Assembly: GCA_032681305.1 (NCBI GenBank)
Contig: CP136340.1
Span: forward strand, 930,001 to 994,000
DNA: 64,000 bases
From: HIMB114 sp008638005
GTDB lineage: Bacteria > Pseudomonadota > Alphaproteobacteria > Pelagibacterales > Pelagibacteraceae
Direction of reading: 5' to 3'
The notes below the pieces were generated by a model. The model saw only the letters and a program-made list of their open reading frames with translations. It searched no databases and was not told the origin of the DNA. This document shows, one piece after another, positions 33,871 to 42,931 of the stretch; the stretch's first letter is position 1, and each line of letters begins with the position of its first letter. The translations under genes were made by a program, and so were the position numbers.

Positions 33871-35553
33871 ATGTCTTTAAAAAAAATTTTATTAATCGGA
33901 ATATTTTTAGTCATATTATCAATCAGTAATGGTTATGCATTCTTATTCAATGATCAAGAAAAAATTCAATCAAAAGATTATATTAAAAACTACTTATATG
34001 CTTCGATTTTGCATCAACAAAAACAGCATAATTTAGCTGCATTAAATTTTAATAAAATAGATCGTTTAGAGGGAAAGCATTCTGATTATGATATAAAATT
34101 TATTAACTCATTGATAGTTAATGGACAATTTGATCAGGCAGTAAAGCAAGTTTTAAAAACTGAAGATAAATATGAAAATATTTTATTATTTGATTTTATT
34201 AAAGTTATACATTTTATTAAAGCCAAAGATTATGATGTAGCGCTAGATCTGTTGAGAAGTTTAAATATTAATGATCTTTTATTTACAGAATTAAAATCAT
34301 CATTAGAATTTTGGATTTTGCTCGAAAAAGCCGATGAGTTTCAAAAAATTCAATTAATAAAAAATATTAATTCAAGATACCCAACCATTTCTTTGATTAA
34401 TCAGTTTCTAGCTTCAAATTACATCAATAATGCAAATCTTTACAATATATATAATAAAAAAATTTTAAGTTCAGACAATTATATTAGATATCAAATTTTA
34501 TCGTCTTGGAACGAAATTAGAAATAATAATAAAAAGAAAGCTAAGCAAATTTTAAAAAATCTTTTAACAAAAGACAAAAAAAATATTTTACTTAAACAAA
34601 GTTATTTAAATTTTGAAAAAGAAGATTTTAGGATTATTAATTTTTATAACCTTAGTAGTATTGAGGATAATATTTCTGAGATTTTTTACTTATTTTCAAA
34701 CTTATATCAGCAAAGAGATGATCTAGAATTTGCTGAAATTTTATTATCTATATCCTTAGATTTTAATAATAAGTTTTTATCAAATAATCTTTTACGCTTT
34801 GAGAATATGATTTTTTACAGCAACGCTTATAATTTTGATAATAGAATTTTATATAGAATTAAAAATATAGGATCAGAATATGAATGGCTGGTCAATTACC
34901 GAATTGCAGCCAATAAGAATGATCTAGATAATATTAAAAACTTAGAGAAAAAAATTATTTCCGATGATATTTTTAAAAGCGATAAGTATTTAGATTTAGC
35001 TAATTACTACAGAATTAAAAAACAATTTAAAAAAGCATTAGAATTTTATGAAAAAGTGGAAATTGAAAGTTCAGATAAACTTGATTGGTCCTTTTTTTAT
35101 TTTAAAGGAATTTGTTATGAGAGATTAAATTTATGGAAGAGTGCAGAAAAAAGTTTTAAAAAATCATTAAGCTTATCTCCAAGGCAATATTCGGTCATTA
35201 ATTATTTAGCTTACAGCTGGTTAGAAAGAGAACAAAATATAAGTGAAGCCAAAGCCATGCTTGAAGATGCCGTCAAGTTGAGTCGCTGGGAATTGGGATA
35301 TATTATTGATTCATTAGGTTGGGCTTATTATCTTCAAGGTGATTATGATAAAGCAGAAGACCTGCTAAGACTTGCTTATGAAAAAACTTCTTCTGAGAGC
35401 GAGGTTTATGACCATTATGGTGACGTCTTGTGGAAGCAAAAAAAATATTTGCAAGCAAGATATGTATGGCAAAATGCCTTGAATTTAGAAAATATTGACG
35501 AGAAAAGAAAAGATACAATTGAGAGAAAAATTTTAAATGGTTTGAATGACTAA
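33871..35553 (+). CDS. TPR-repeat protein, exported
   Basis: 560 aa from the ATG at 33871, which begins a signal peptide (MSLKKILLIGIFLVILSISN). A start at 33823 would place 16 residues before it. Helical repeats run along the whole protein. The clearest TPR units are in the last third, for example YLDLANYYRIKKQFKKALEF, GICYERLNLWKSAEKSFKK and SLGWAYYLQGDYDKAEDLL. It is probably a periplasmic or outer-membrane-associated scaffold. The client is unknown. The stop overlaps ispE by 8 bp. Confidence 0.85.
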   Translation: MSLKKILLIGIFLVILSISNGYAFLFNDQEKIQSKDYIKNYLYASILHQQKQHNLAALNFNKIDRLEGKHSDYDIKFINSLIVNGQFDQAVKQVLKTEDKYENILLFDFIKVIHFIKAKDYDVALDLLRSLNINDLLFTELKSSLEFWILLEKADEFQKIQLIKNINSRYPTISLINQFLASNYINNANLYNIYNKKILSSDNYIRYQILSSWNEIRNNNKKKAKQILKNLLTKDKKNILLKQSYLNFEKEDFRIINFYNLSSIEDNISEIFYLFSNLYQQRDDLEFAEILLSISLDFNNKFLSNNLLRFENMIFYSNAYNFDNRILYRIKNIGSEYEWLVNYRIAANKNDLDNIKNLEKKIISDDIFKSDKYLDLANYYRIKKQFKKALEFYEKVEIESSDKLDWSFFYFKGICYERLNLWKSAEKSFKKSLSLSPRQYSVINYLAYSWLEREQNISEAKAMLEDAVKLSRWELGYIIDSLGWAYYLQGDYDKAEDLLRLAYEKTSSESEVYDHYGDVLWKQKKYLQARYVWQNALNLENIDEKRKDTIERKILNGLND

Positions 35554-36400
35554 AATAATCAGATCATATGCAAAAATAAATTTATTTTTAAAGATTTTAG
35601 GAAAAAAAAATAACTATCACCAGCTGTATAGCTTGATAACTCTCATTAATTTATACGACAAAATTTCAATAACAGAAAATAATCTTTGTAAAGATATATG
35701 TAAATTTAGCAATAACCTAAAAGTGAAAAAAAATAGTAACACTCTTTTACTGCTTCTAGAATTAATGAAAAAAAATTTTAAACAGATAAAAGAAAAAAAT
35801 TTTAGTATTTATATAAAAAAAAATATTCCAAGCGGATCTGGTATGGGTGGTGCGTCATCAAATGCTACTGCGTTGTTTTTTTTTCTAAAGAAAAAGTTCC
35901 AATTAAAAATATCTAAAAAAGAGACAATTAAAATTTTAAGTCAGGTTGGCAAGGATTGTCCTTTATTTGTTAATAAAAATTTAAAATTAGTCAGTTCATT
36001 TGGTGAGAAATTTAAGGAGTATACTAAAAAACTTAACTTGCAAATGCTTATCATTTTTCCAAATAAAAATCTTTCAACTAAGAGAGTGTTTAAAGAATTC
36101 TCTAAAAAACCAATAACTAATAAAAAAAAAGTATTTAGCTTTAAAGGTAAAGATAAACTTTTTAAAACTTTGAGCTTTTATGGAAATGACTTAATAAAAC
36201 CTGCAGCAAGATTATTTCCCAGCCTAAATAGTTTGATTAAATTAATAGAAAGTATCGATAATATCTATTATTATTCAATGACAGGAAGCGGGTCTGCCTT
36301 TTTTGTAATTGCAAAAAATAAGAAATCACTTTTAAATGTAAAAAAAATCATTAAAAAGCACAAATTAAAGTTTTGGACTACACTGACCAAAACATTATAA
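35546..36400 (+). CDS. ispE: 4-diphosphocytidyl-2-C-methyl-D-erythritol kinase
   Basis: 284 aa, GHMP kinase fold: AKINLFLKILGKKNNYHQLYS at the start, the ATP loop IPSGSGMGGASSNATALF, and SMTGSGSAFF near the C-terminus. It phosphorylates CDP-ME in the MEP pathway of isoprenoid synthesis. Its last codons contain the probable promoter of the tRNA-Gln gene, and the TATAAT box overlaps its stop codon. Confidence 0.94.
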   Translation: MTKIIRSYAKINLFLKILGKKNNYHQLYSLITLINLYDKISITENNLCKDICKFSNNLKVKKNSNTLLLLLELMKKNFKQIKEKNFSIYIKKNIPSGSGMGGASSNATALFFFLKKKFQLKISKKETIKILSQVGKDCPLFVNKNLKLVSSFGEKFKEYTKKLNLQMLIIFPNKNLSTKRVFKEFSKKPITNKKKVFSFKGKDKLFKTLSFYGNDLIKPAARLFPSLNSLIKLIESIDNIYYYSMTGSGSAFFVIAKNKKSLLNVKKIIKKHKLKFWTTLTKTL

Positions 36401-36401
36401 T
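36373..36401 (+). promoter_or_regulatory. Probable sigma-70 promoter of the tRNA-Gln gene, inside the end of ispE
   Basis: A perfect TATAAT at 36396-36401 is preceded by TTGGAC at 36373-36378 with a 17-base spacer (or TGGACT with 16). The expected start of transcription, near 36408, is a few bases before the tRNA 5' end at 36412. The -10 box overlaps the ispE stop codon. Confidence 0.5.
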
Positions 36402-36411
36402 TGATAAATAT

Positions 36412-36485
36412 TGGGGCATAGCCAAGCGGTAAGGCAGCGGTTTTTGGTACCGCCATCCTAGGTTCGAATCCTAGTGCCCCAGCCA
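36412..36485 (+). tRNA. tRNA-Gln (anticodon UUG)
   Basis: A complete cloverleaf can be folded by hand. The 7-bp acceptor stem is TGGGGCA/TGCCCCA, the D arm GCC...GGC, the anticodon stem GCGGT/ACCGC around the loop TTTTGGT (anticodon TTG), and the T arm CTAGG-TTCGAAT-CCTAG. The discriminator is G, followed by an encoded CCA at 36483-36485. Six bases separate the CCA from the ATG of cca. Confidence 0.95.
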
Positions 36486-36491
36486 TACCAG

Positions 36492-37718
36492 ATGATAAGT
36501 AATCTAGAAAAATTCAATGATCTTGAGGACGCAAAGCGGATTTTTAATCTACTGAATGCAGAAGAAAATGAGGTTGTTTGTTTATTTGTAGGGGGATGTG
36601 TTAGAGATTTAATATTTGGGAAAGAACTTGCAGATATTGATTTTGCAACATCGTTAACTCCCCTGGAAATTAAAAAAAAACTAAATGCAAATAATATTTC
36701 ATTTGATGATCATTATGAAAATTATGGTTCAATTAAAGTTTTTTTAAATAACAATTTTTATGAGGTTAATACACTTCGAAAGGATTTAGATCATGATGGA
36801 AGGCATGCAAATGTAGTATTCACCAATGATTGGAGACAAGATGCTCTAAGACGTGATTTTACAATTAATTCAATCTATTGCGATTTAAAAGGTAGAATTT
36901 ATGATCCATTCAAAGGCGTAGATGATTTAAAAAATGGCATTATTCGTTTTATAGGTGATCCTGTTAAAAGAATTAAAGAAGATTATTTAAGAGCTTTAAG
37001 ATACTTCAGATTTTTTATTCAATTTTCAAAAACTCATCATGAAGAGTATATTATTAGCGCAATACAAAAAAATTTTTCAAATATTGAACAGCTTTCAAAA
37101 GCCAGGCTTTTAGATGAACTAAAAAAAACTCTTACAAGTGGTAAAGCTTACAAATTATTTCAAAATGATTTTTCTAAAGATTTATATCTTTCAGTATTTA
37201 AAGGTATAAAATATTTGACCAGACTTGAATTTGATAGAAAAAAAAAAATTTTGAAAAAAGAGGTTGATTGGGTAGTTTTGTTATCATTACTTTTAATTGA
37301 TCAAACTAAAAATTTTGAGAGATTTGTAAAAGATTTTAGTTTATCAAATGAAGTTAAAAAAAGACTTAATAACCTGCAATCTCAATTTACTTTCAAAACT
37401 ACTGATAATGTTGAAAAACTAGATTCTTTGAAAAAAAAAGTTTTAGAATATGGCGTCTCTTCTGTAGTAGATTTTGTTCACTTTCAGTATCTGGTTAATG
37501 AAAAATATAAGCAGGAATTATATGAAAATAATTTAAAAATTATTAAGGAGACTGAACCACCTATTTTTAATTTTGATACCAATATTCTTTTTCAAAAAGG
37601 TTTTAAAGAAGGAGAGAAATTAGGAAACGCTCTAAATTTTTTAAAAAAAAGATGGCTAGCAAATAGTTATGAAATTCGTGAAAAAGACATTGATGATGCT
37701 ACAAAGCTATTCAAGTAG
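36492..37718 (+). CDS. cca: CCA tRNA nucleotidyltransferase / poly(A) polymerase family
   Basis: 408 aa from the ATG at 36492. The apparent upstream ATG at 36474 lies inside the tRNA gene and is rejected. The nucleotidyltransferase head has GGCVRDLIFGKELADIDFAT (metal-binding DxD-type Asps), then RRDFTINSIYCDLKGRIYDP, and the RNA-binding segment KRIKEDYLRALRYFRFFIQF. It adds or repairs the 3' CCA of tRNAs; a poly(A) polymerase role cannot be excluded. It directly follows tRNA-Gln and abuts the greA stop. Confidence 0.9.
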   Translation: MISNLEKFNDLEDAKRIFNLLNAEENEVVCLFVGGCVRDLIFGKELADIDFATSLTPLEIKKKLNANNISFDDHYENYGSIKVFLNNNFYEVNTLRKDLDHDGRHANVVFTNDWRQDALRRDFTINSIYCDLKGRIYDPFKGVDDLKNGIIRFIGDPVKRIKEDYLRALRYFRFFIQFSKTHHEEYIISAIQKNFSNIEQLSKARLLDELKKTLTSGKAYKLFQNDFSKDLYLSVFKGIKYLTRLEFDRKKKILKKEVDWVVLLSLLLIDQTKNFERFVKDFSLSNEVKKRLNNLQSQFTFKTTDNVEKLDSLKKKVLEYGVSSVVDFVHFQYLVNEKYKQELYENNLKIIKETEPPIFNFDTNILFQKGFKEGEKLGNALNFLKKRWLANSYEIREKDIDDATKLFK

Positions 37719-38195
37719 TTAAATATATTGAACATCTATAATTTCAAAATTTTTTTCTCCAGATGGCGTTTTAATTTCAGCGAATTCACCTTTTGATTTA
37801 CCTATAAATCCTTTTCCCATTGGGGATTGAAAAAAAATAAGACCGCTTTTTACATCAGCTTCATCTTTTCCAACTATTTTATATTTATTTTCTTTTTCAG
37901 TTTCTAAATCTTTTACTATTATTGTTGCTCCAAAAATAACTTTGTCATCTTTTTTAATTTTTGTAATATCAATAACATTCGCAGTTGCTATAGTGGTTTC
38001 CAACTCTTGAACTCTTTTTTCATTCAAACCTTGCTCTTCTTTAGCAGCATGATATTCGGCATTTTCTTTTAAATCACCATGCGATCTTGCCTCTGCTATA
38101 GCTTGAACAATTTTAGGTCTGATGATATTTTTTCTTTCATCCAACTCTAGTTTTATTTTTTTAAGACCTGATACTGTTATTGGTTGTTTATCCAT
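37719..38195 (-). CDS. greA: Transcription elongation factor GreA
   Basis: 158 aa. The N-terminal coiled coil (MDKQPITVSGLKKIKLELDE, then ARSHGDLKENAEYHAAKEEQ with the tip acidic residues) is followed by an FKBP-like C-terminal domain ending SPMGKGFIGKSKGEFAEIKTP. It reactivates backtracked RNA polymerase by stimulating transcript cleavage. Its stop codon directly abuts that of the convergent cca gene. Confidence 0.95.
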   Translation of the reverse strand: MDKQPITVSGLKKIKLELDERKNIIRPKIVQAIAEARSHGDLKENAEYHAAKEEQGLNEKRVQELETTIATANVIDITKIKKDDKVIFGATIIVKDLETEKENKYKIVGKDEADVKSGLIFFQSPMGKGFIGKSKGEFAEIKTPSGEKNFEIIDVQYI

Positions 38196-38232
38196 AAATT
38201 ATTTTATCATTTTGTTTTGATTGAAAAAAGTT

Positions 38233-38685
38233 TTAATTTTTTAAAGAAATTTGTCTCAAAGCCTCTGATGCTGCAATAGCAACTGATGAGGATAAATTCA
38301 ATGATCTTGTATCTTTTTTTATAGGAATTATCATTTTATTTTTTATAGTATTGTGCACTTCCTCGCTGACGCCATGACTTTCACTGCCGAATAATAAAGT
38401 ATCACCCTTTTCAAATTGAAAATTATAATAATACTTTTTAGACTTTGTTGTAAAAAGAATTACTCTATTATTTTGTTTCGCATTAATAAAACTATCAAAA
38501 CTTTCAAAAATTATAATCTCGCAGTTTTTTACATAATCCATGTAGATTCGATTTAGCTTTTTTTCATTTAAGACAAATCCTGCTGGCTTTATGATCTCTA
38601 ACTTTATATCAAAACAAGCGCACGTCCGAATAATAGCGGCTGTGTTTTGGGGTATATCAGGTTGATAAAGTGCTACATTGATCAT
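38233..38685 (-). CDS. trmL: tRNA (cytidine/uridine-34 2'-O)-methyltransferase TrmL
   Basis: 150 aa from the ATG at 38685 (MINVALYQPDIPQNTAAIIR), rather than four residues earlier at 38697. SPOUT methyltransferase with the knot motifs LLFGSESHGVSEEV and SLNLSSSVAIAASEALRQ. It methylates the wobble base of tRNA-Leu isoacceptors. It is divergent from the bc1 operon with 73 bp between starts. Confidence 0.9.
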   Translation of the reverse strand: MINVALYQPDIPQNTAAIIRTCACFDIKLEIIKPAGFVLNEKKLNRIYMDYVKNCEIIIFESFDSFINAKQNNRVILFTTKSKKYYYNFQFEKGDTLLFGSESHGVSEEVHNTIKNKMIIPIKKDTRSLNLSSSVAIAASEALRQISLKN

Positions 38686-38758
38686 TAAACTATCCAATCT
38701 GCGTCATTCTAGTATTAGAAAAACATATTGAAATAATAATATAATGAAACTCATAAAA

Positions 38759-39283
38759 ATGAGTGAAGAAAATAATAAAAAACCAACTAGAAGAGAATTT
38801 ATTCATGTAGCAACTACAGCAGTTGGAGCTGTTGGAGCAGGGTGCATTGCATTACCTTTAGTTACCCAGATGAATCCAGATGCATCAGTGAAGGCTTTAG
38901 CAAAGGTTGAGGTTGATATTAGTAAAATAGAAAAAGGCAATGAAGTAACAATTATGTGGAGAGGAAAACCTATTTTTATTAGAAGAAGAACTGACGAAGA
39001 AGTTCAGAAGGCTAGAGAAGTAAAAATAGAGGATCTTAAAGATCCCCAAAAGGATCAGGAAAGAGTTAAAAAGGGTAAAGACGAGTGGTTGGTCATGGTT
39101 GGAGTTTGCACGCATTTAGGCTGCGTCCCATTAAAACAACAAGGTGAATTTGGAGGATGGTTTTGTCCTTGTCACGGTTCACACTATGACATTTCAGGCA
39201 GAATTCGAAAAGGACCAGCGCCGGTCAACATGGAAGTTCCAAATTATGAATTTGTATCTGATACAAAAATATTAATAGGATAA
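38759..39283 (+). CDS. petA: Ubiquinol-cytochrome c reductase Rieske iron-sulfur subunit
   Basis: 174 aa from the ATG at 38759 (MSEENNKKPTRREFIHVATT). A start at 38744 is possible but would overlap a TATAAT box at 38740-38745. A Tat-like RREF motif precedes the single membrane anchor. The Rieske motifs CTHLGC and CPCHGSHYD hold the [2Fe-2S] cluster. It transfers electrons from ubiquinol to cytochrome c1. It is the first gene of petABC, 7 bp before petB. If the TATAAT box is the -10, the leader would be only a few bases long. Confidence 0.94.
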   Translation: MSEENNKKPTRREFIHVATTAVGAVGAGCIALPLVTQMNPDASVKALAKVEVDISKIEKGNEVTIMWRGKPIFIRRRTDEEVQKAREVKIEDLKDPQKDQERVKKGKDEWLVMVGVCTHLGCVPLKQQGEFGGWFCPCHGSHYDISGRIRKGPAPVNMEVPNYEFVSDTKILIG

Positions 39284-39290
39284 AATAGTT

Positions 39291-40553
39291 ATGAGTGAAA
39301 CTAATTATAAACCTACATCTTCCTTTGGAAAATGGTTTGATGAAAGATTACCATTACTAACTCTTTTTAATGGGCATCTCATGCAGTATCCAACTCCAAA
39401 AAATTTAAATTACTGGTGGACGTTTGGAGGAATTTTAACTTTTTGTTTAATGACTCAGATTATAACCGGAATTGTATTGGCAATGCACTATACTGCACAT
39501 GCAGATATGGCTTTCTCAAGCGTAGAACATATCATGCGAGATGTAAATTACGGTTGGTTAATAAGATACATTCACGCAAATGGCGCTTCGATGTTTTTTC
39601 TAGCTGTTTACATTCATATTTTTAGAGCTCTATTTTATGGTTCTTATAAATCACCAAGAGAAGTTATTTGGATATTAGGAATATTTATTTATATTTTAAT
39701 GATGGCTGCTGCATTCATGGGTTACGTTTTACCATGGGGACAAATGAGTTTTTGGGGCGCAACAGTGATTACTAATTTATTTAGTGCAATACCATTAGTC
39801 GGCGAAAGTATCACCCAGTGGCTATGGGGTGGTTATTCGGTTGATAATCCAACTTTAACTCGTTTTTTTAGTTTGCATTATTTAATACCTTTTTTAATCT
39901 TGGGTTTAGTTGTTCTTCATATTTGGGCATTACATGTTCCTGGTAATAACAATCCTGTTGGTATTGATTTAAAAAAAGATGGGTCTGATACAGTTCCATT
40001 TCATCCATACATTGTAATTAAAGATTTATTTGCTCTAGTAATATTTATGATTATTTTTGCAGGGTTTGTTTTTTATGCTCCAAATGTTTTGGGACACTCG
40101 GATAATTATATACCTGCTGACCCCTTAATCACCCCAGCACATATTGTTCCGGAGTGGTACTTACTGCCATTTTATGCAATTTTAAGATCTGTACCAGATA
40201 AACTAGGCGGTGTAATTTTAATGTTTAGCGCAATCTTGATTTTAGCGGCGCTTCCATGGTTAGATACTTCTAAGGTAAGATCAGCAGTATTTAGACCAAT
40301 ATATAAACAGTTTTTTTGGATACTAGTTTTAGATGTTCTGATACTTGGTTACATTGGTGCGATGCCTGCAGAGGGTGCTTATGTTGTGATAGGTAGGGTG
40401 GCTACGGTTTATTATTTTGCTCACTTTTTAATTATTATGCCTGTTCTCGGATTTGTTGAAAAAACAAAACCAGTACCTCTTAGTATTGCCGATCCAATTA
40501 TTTCTGGCTCAGGCAATTTGGCTGCAGCAAAAAAAGATAAAAATTTAAATTAA
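39291..40553 (+). CDS. petB: Cytochrome b of the bc1 complex
   Basis: 420 aa with eight membrane segments. Haem-ligand histidines fall in the HANGASMFFLAVYIHIF region and in the fourth helix (LGLVVLHIWALHVPGNNNP). The Qo-site PEWY appears in HIVPEWYLLPFYAILR, and GYVLPWGQMSFWGATV is typical. It oxidises ubiquinol in the inner membrane. It lies between the Rieske and c1 genes, 3 bp before the latter. Confidence 0.96.
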   Translation: MSETNYKPTSSFGKWFDERLPLLTLFNGHLMQYPTPKNLNYWWTFGGILTFCLMTQIITGIVLAMHYTAHADMAFSSVEHIMRDVNYGWLIRYIHANGASMFFLAVYIHIFRALFYGSYKSPREVIWILGIFIYILMMAAAFMGYVLPWGQMSFWGATVITNLFSAIPLVGESITQWLWGGYSVDNPTLTRFFSLHYLIPFLILGLVVLHIWALHVPGNNNPVGIDLKKDGSDTVPFHPYIVIKDLFALVIFMIIFAGFVFYAPNVLGHSDNYIPADPLITPAHIVPEWYLLPFYAILRSVPDKLGGVILMFSAILILAALPWLDTSKVRSAVFRPIYKQFFWILVLDVLILGYIGAMPAEGAYVVIGRVATVYYFAHFLIIMPVLGFVEKTKPVPLSIADPIISGSGNLAAAKKDKNLN

Positions 40554-40556
40554 ATA

Positions 40557-41330
40557 ATGAAAAAATTTTTTATAACTATTTTTTTTAGTTTTATCTGTTT
40601 TAATTTGTATGCTGCGGGAGATGCGGCAAAACCTTTAAAAGTTGATTGGTCTTTTAATGGTTTGTTTGGAAAATTTGACCGATCTCAATTGCAAAGAGGA
40701 TTTCAAGTTTATAAAGAAGTTTGTGCATCTTGTCATTCAATGCAATATTTAAGTTATAGAAATTTAGGAGAAAAGGGCGGTCCAGAGTTTTCAGATGCTG
40801 AAGTTAAAGCGATTGCCGCTGGATATCAAATTAAAGATGGACCAAATGAAGAAGGTGAAATGTTTGAAAGAGTTGGATTGCCTAAAGATAAATTTAAAAG
40901 CCCATACCCAAATGAAAAAGCCGCCAGGGCTGTGAATGGTGGCGCTTATCCTCCAGATATGTCTGTGTTGGTAAAAGCAAGAGCAGGTGGAGCAAATTAT
41001 ATTTATTCAATTTTAATGGGATACGATGAAAATCCACCAGCAAATTTGAAACTAGAAGATGGTGTTTATTATAATAAATATATGCCTGGCAATAAGATAA
41101 AAATGGCAAAACCTTTAAACGAAGGTAGTGTTGAATACTCAGATGGAACAAAAGCTACTGTATCCCAAATGTCAAAAGATGTTACGGCCTTTTTAACATG
41201 GTCTGCAGAACCACACTTAGAAAAAAGAAAAAGAATTGGTTTTAAAACTATCGTTTATCTTTTAATTTTTAGTATTTTAGTATTTTTCTCTATGAAAAAA
41301 ATATGGTCACGTATTGAAACGAAAGTGTAA
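40557..41330 (+). CDS. petC: Cytochrome c1 of the bc1 complex
   Basis: 257 aa: signal peptide (residues 1-20), haem c attachment CASCH in VYKEVCASCHSMQYLSYRN, the Met-ligand region KIKMAKPL in the second half, and a C-terminal membrane anchor (TIVYLLIFSILVFFSM). It passes electrons to cytochrome c and so to the oxidase encoded at 15-20 kb. Its last 24 bp overlap the convergent ychF gene. Confidence 0.94.
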   Translation: MKKFFITIFFSFICFNLYAAGDAAKPLKVDWSFNGLFGKFDRSQLQRGFQVYKEVCASCHSMQYLSYRNLGEKGGPEFSDAEVKAIAAGYQIKDGPNEEGEMFERVGLPKDKFKSPYPNEKAARAVNGGAYPPDMSVLVKARAGGANYIYSILMGYDENPPANLKLEDGVYYNKYMPGNKIKMAKPLNEGSVEYSDGTKATVSQMSKDVTAFLTWSAEPHLEKRKRIGFKTIVYLLIFSILVFFSMKKIWSRIETKV

Positions 41331-42383
41331 GACATCACCATCTTGTACAATATATTCTTTTCCTTCAATTCTTAACTTACCATTATCTCTACAGCCGGCC
41401 TCACCATTAAATTTTATATAATTTTCATAATCAATTACTTCTGCTTTAATAAAACCTTTTTTAAAATCAGTATGTATGACTGCCGCTGCATCTGGTGCTT
41501 TGCTGTTTCTCTTTACTGTCCAAGCTCTAGTTTCCTGAGGACCAGCAGTAAAATAGGTTGCGAGATCAAGGGATTTATAACTTGATTTAATCAATCGATC
41601 TAAGCCAGTTTCTTTCAATCCAATTTCATTCATAAAATCTTTAGCGTCATTTGCTTCTAGTTCATTAATTTGCTGTTCTATTTCTGCAGAGATAAGCACT
41701 ACTTCATTATCTTTATTTTTTTCTGTTACTTTCTTTGTATATTCATTTCCATTCACAACACTTGCTTCATCAGTGTTACAAACTATAATTTTAGGTTTTA
41801 GTGTTAAAAGATTAGACATTTTAATTATCTTTTCTTCGTGATGATTTCTTAAATGGTTAATTGAATCACCTTTTCTTAACAATTCTAATGCTTTAAATAA
41901 TAGATTATCCAATTCTTCATTTTCCGACTTGTTTTTCTTTTTTTTATCTAATCTTTTTTCTAGCGATTCTAAGTCAGCTAGCATTAGTTCTGTCTCAATT
42001 GTTTCAAGATCTCTATTTGGATCGACAGTTTTATTAACATTTTGAATATTATCTGAGTCAAAGCATCTTAAAAGGTGAACTACTGCATCAACTTCTCTTA
42101 TATGAGATAAAAATTTATTTCCCAAACCTTCACCTTTCGATGCCCCTGCAACAAGTCCGGCAATGTCAACGAAAGTGATTAAAGTGTGTATTATTTTTTC
42201 AGATTTAGCAATATCAGATATTTTTTTTAATCTTTCATCAGGAACTGAAACGACACCTACATTTGGTTCAATTGTACAAAAAGGAAAATTTGCTGCCTCT
42301 GCATTTTTTGATTTAGTGAGGGCATTAAAAGTTGTTGATTTACCAACGTTGGGCAATCCAACGATTCCACATTTAAAACTCAT
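41307..42383 (-). CDS. ychF: Redox-regulated ATPase/GTPase YchF (OLA1 family)
   Basis: 358 aa. P-loop GLPNVGKSTTFNALTKS, then FPFCTIEPNVGVVSVPDERL and VDIAGLVAGASKGEGLGNKFL. The base-specificity motif reads NTDE in place of NKxD, as in this ATP-preferring family. The C-terminal TGS domain includes WTVKRNSKAPDAAAVIHTDF. It binds ribosomes and is linked to stress responses. It overlaps pth by 4 bp. Confidence 0.95.
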   Translation of the reverse strand: MSFKCGIVGLPNVGKSTTFNALTKSKNAEAANFPFCTIEPNVGVVSVPDERLKKISDIAKSEKIIHTLITFVDIAGLVAGASKGEGLGNKFLSHIREVDAVVHLLRCFDSDNIQNVNKTVDPNRDLETIETELMLADLESLEKRLDKKKKNKSENEELDNLLFKALELLRKGDSINHLRNHHEEKIIKMSNLLTLKPKIIVCNTDEASVVNGNEYTKKVTEKNKDNEVVLISAEIEQQINELEANDAKDFMNEIGLKETGLDRLIKSSYKSLDLATYFTAGPQETRAWTVKRNSKAPDAAAVIHTDFKKGFIKAEVIDYENYIKFNGEAGCRDNGKLRIEGKEYIVQDGDVLHFRFNT

Positions 42384-42931
42384 AAATTATTTACCTTACT
42401 CGAAAATTCATCAAATTTTTTATCAATTAATATATTAATATTATCTTTTACTGATGTGATAGTTTTTAAAATTAGATCATATTCATCACTTTTAAAATTT
42501 GATAAAACATATTTGTCTACAAGGCCTTTTTGTCCTGGATGACCAATACCTATTCTTAATCGGTTATAGTCATTTCCAATTTTCGATGAAATAGATTCAA
42601 GTCCATTATGTCCTGCGTTTGAACCACCATTTTTAACCTTAACTTTACCTATCTCTAAATCAAGGTCATCATGTATTATAAAAATATTTTCATTTTTTAA
42701 TTTAAAAAATTGCTTAATTTCAAGCAATGACTCTCCAGAAAGATTCATAAAAGTCATAGGTTTTAAAAAATAAGATTTGATTTGACCAATTTGATTTTCA
42801 CCAAATAATCCTTTAAATTTTTTTTTGAATTCACATTTATTACTTATCTCATCAATTAAAATGAAACCAATGTTGTGTCTGTTATGTTTGAATTTTTGAC
42901 CAGGATTACCTAAGCCAGAAAACAAGAGCAT
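42380..42931 (-). CDS. pth: Peptidyl-tRNA hydrolase
   Basis: 183 aa. MLLFSGLGNPGQKFKHNRHN contains the conserved Asn and the catalytic His in NRHNIGF. The central IIHDDLDLEIGKVKVKNGGS and GHNGLESI match Pth. It recycles peptidyl-tRNA released prematurely from ribosomes. It overlaps rplY by 1 bp and ychF by 4 bp, in the conserved prs-rplY-pth-ychF order. Confidence 0.96.
   Translation of the reverse strand: MLLFSGLGNPGQKFKHNRHNIGFILIDEISNKCEFKKKFKGLFGENQIGQIKSYFLKPMTFMNLSGESLLEIKQFFKLKNENIFIIHDDLDLEIGKVKVKNGGSNAGHNGLESISSKIGNDYNRLRIGIGHPGQKGLVDKYVLSNFKSDEYDLILKTITSVKDNINILIDKKFDEFSSKVNNL

Noticed and set aside
36474..36491. Start of cca at 36474
   Set aside because: It falls within the acceptor stem and CCA of the tRNA-Gln gene; the ATG at 36492 fits the family length.
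38740..38745. TATAAT before petA as a confirmed promoter
   Set aside because: The -10 match is perfect, but no acceptable -35 box lies 16-18 bases upstream, so it is only mentioned in the petA entry.
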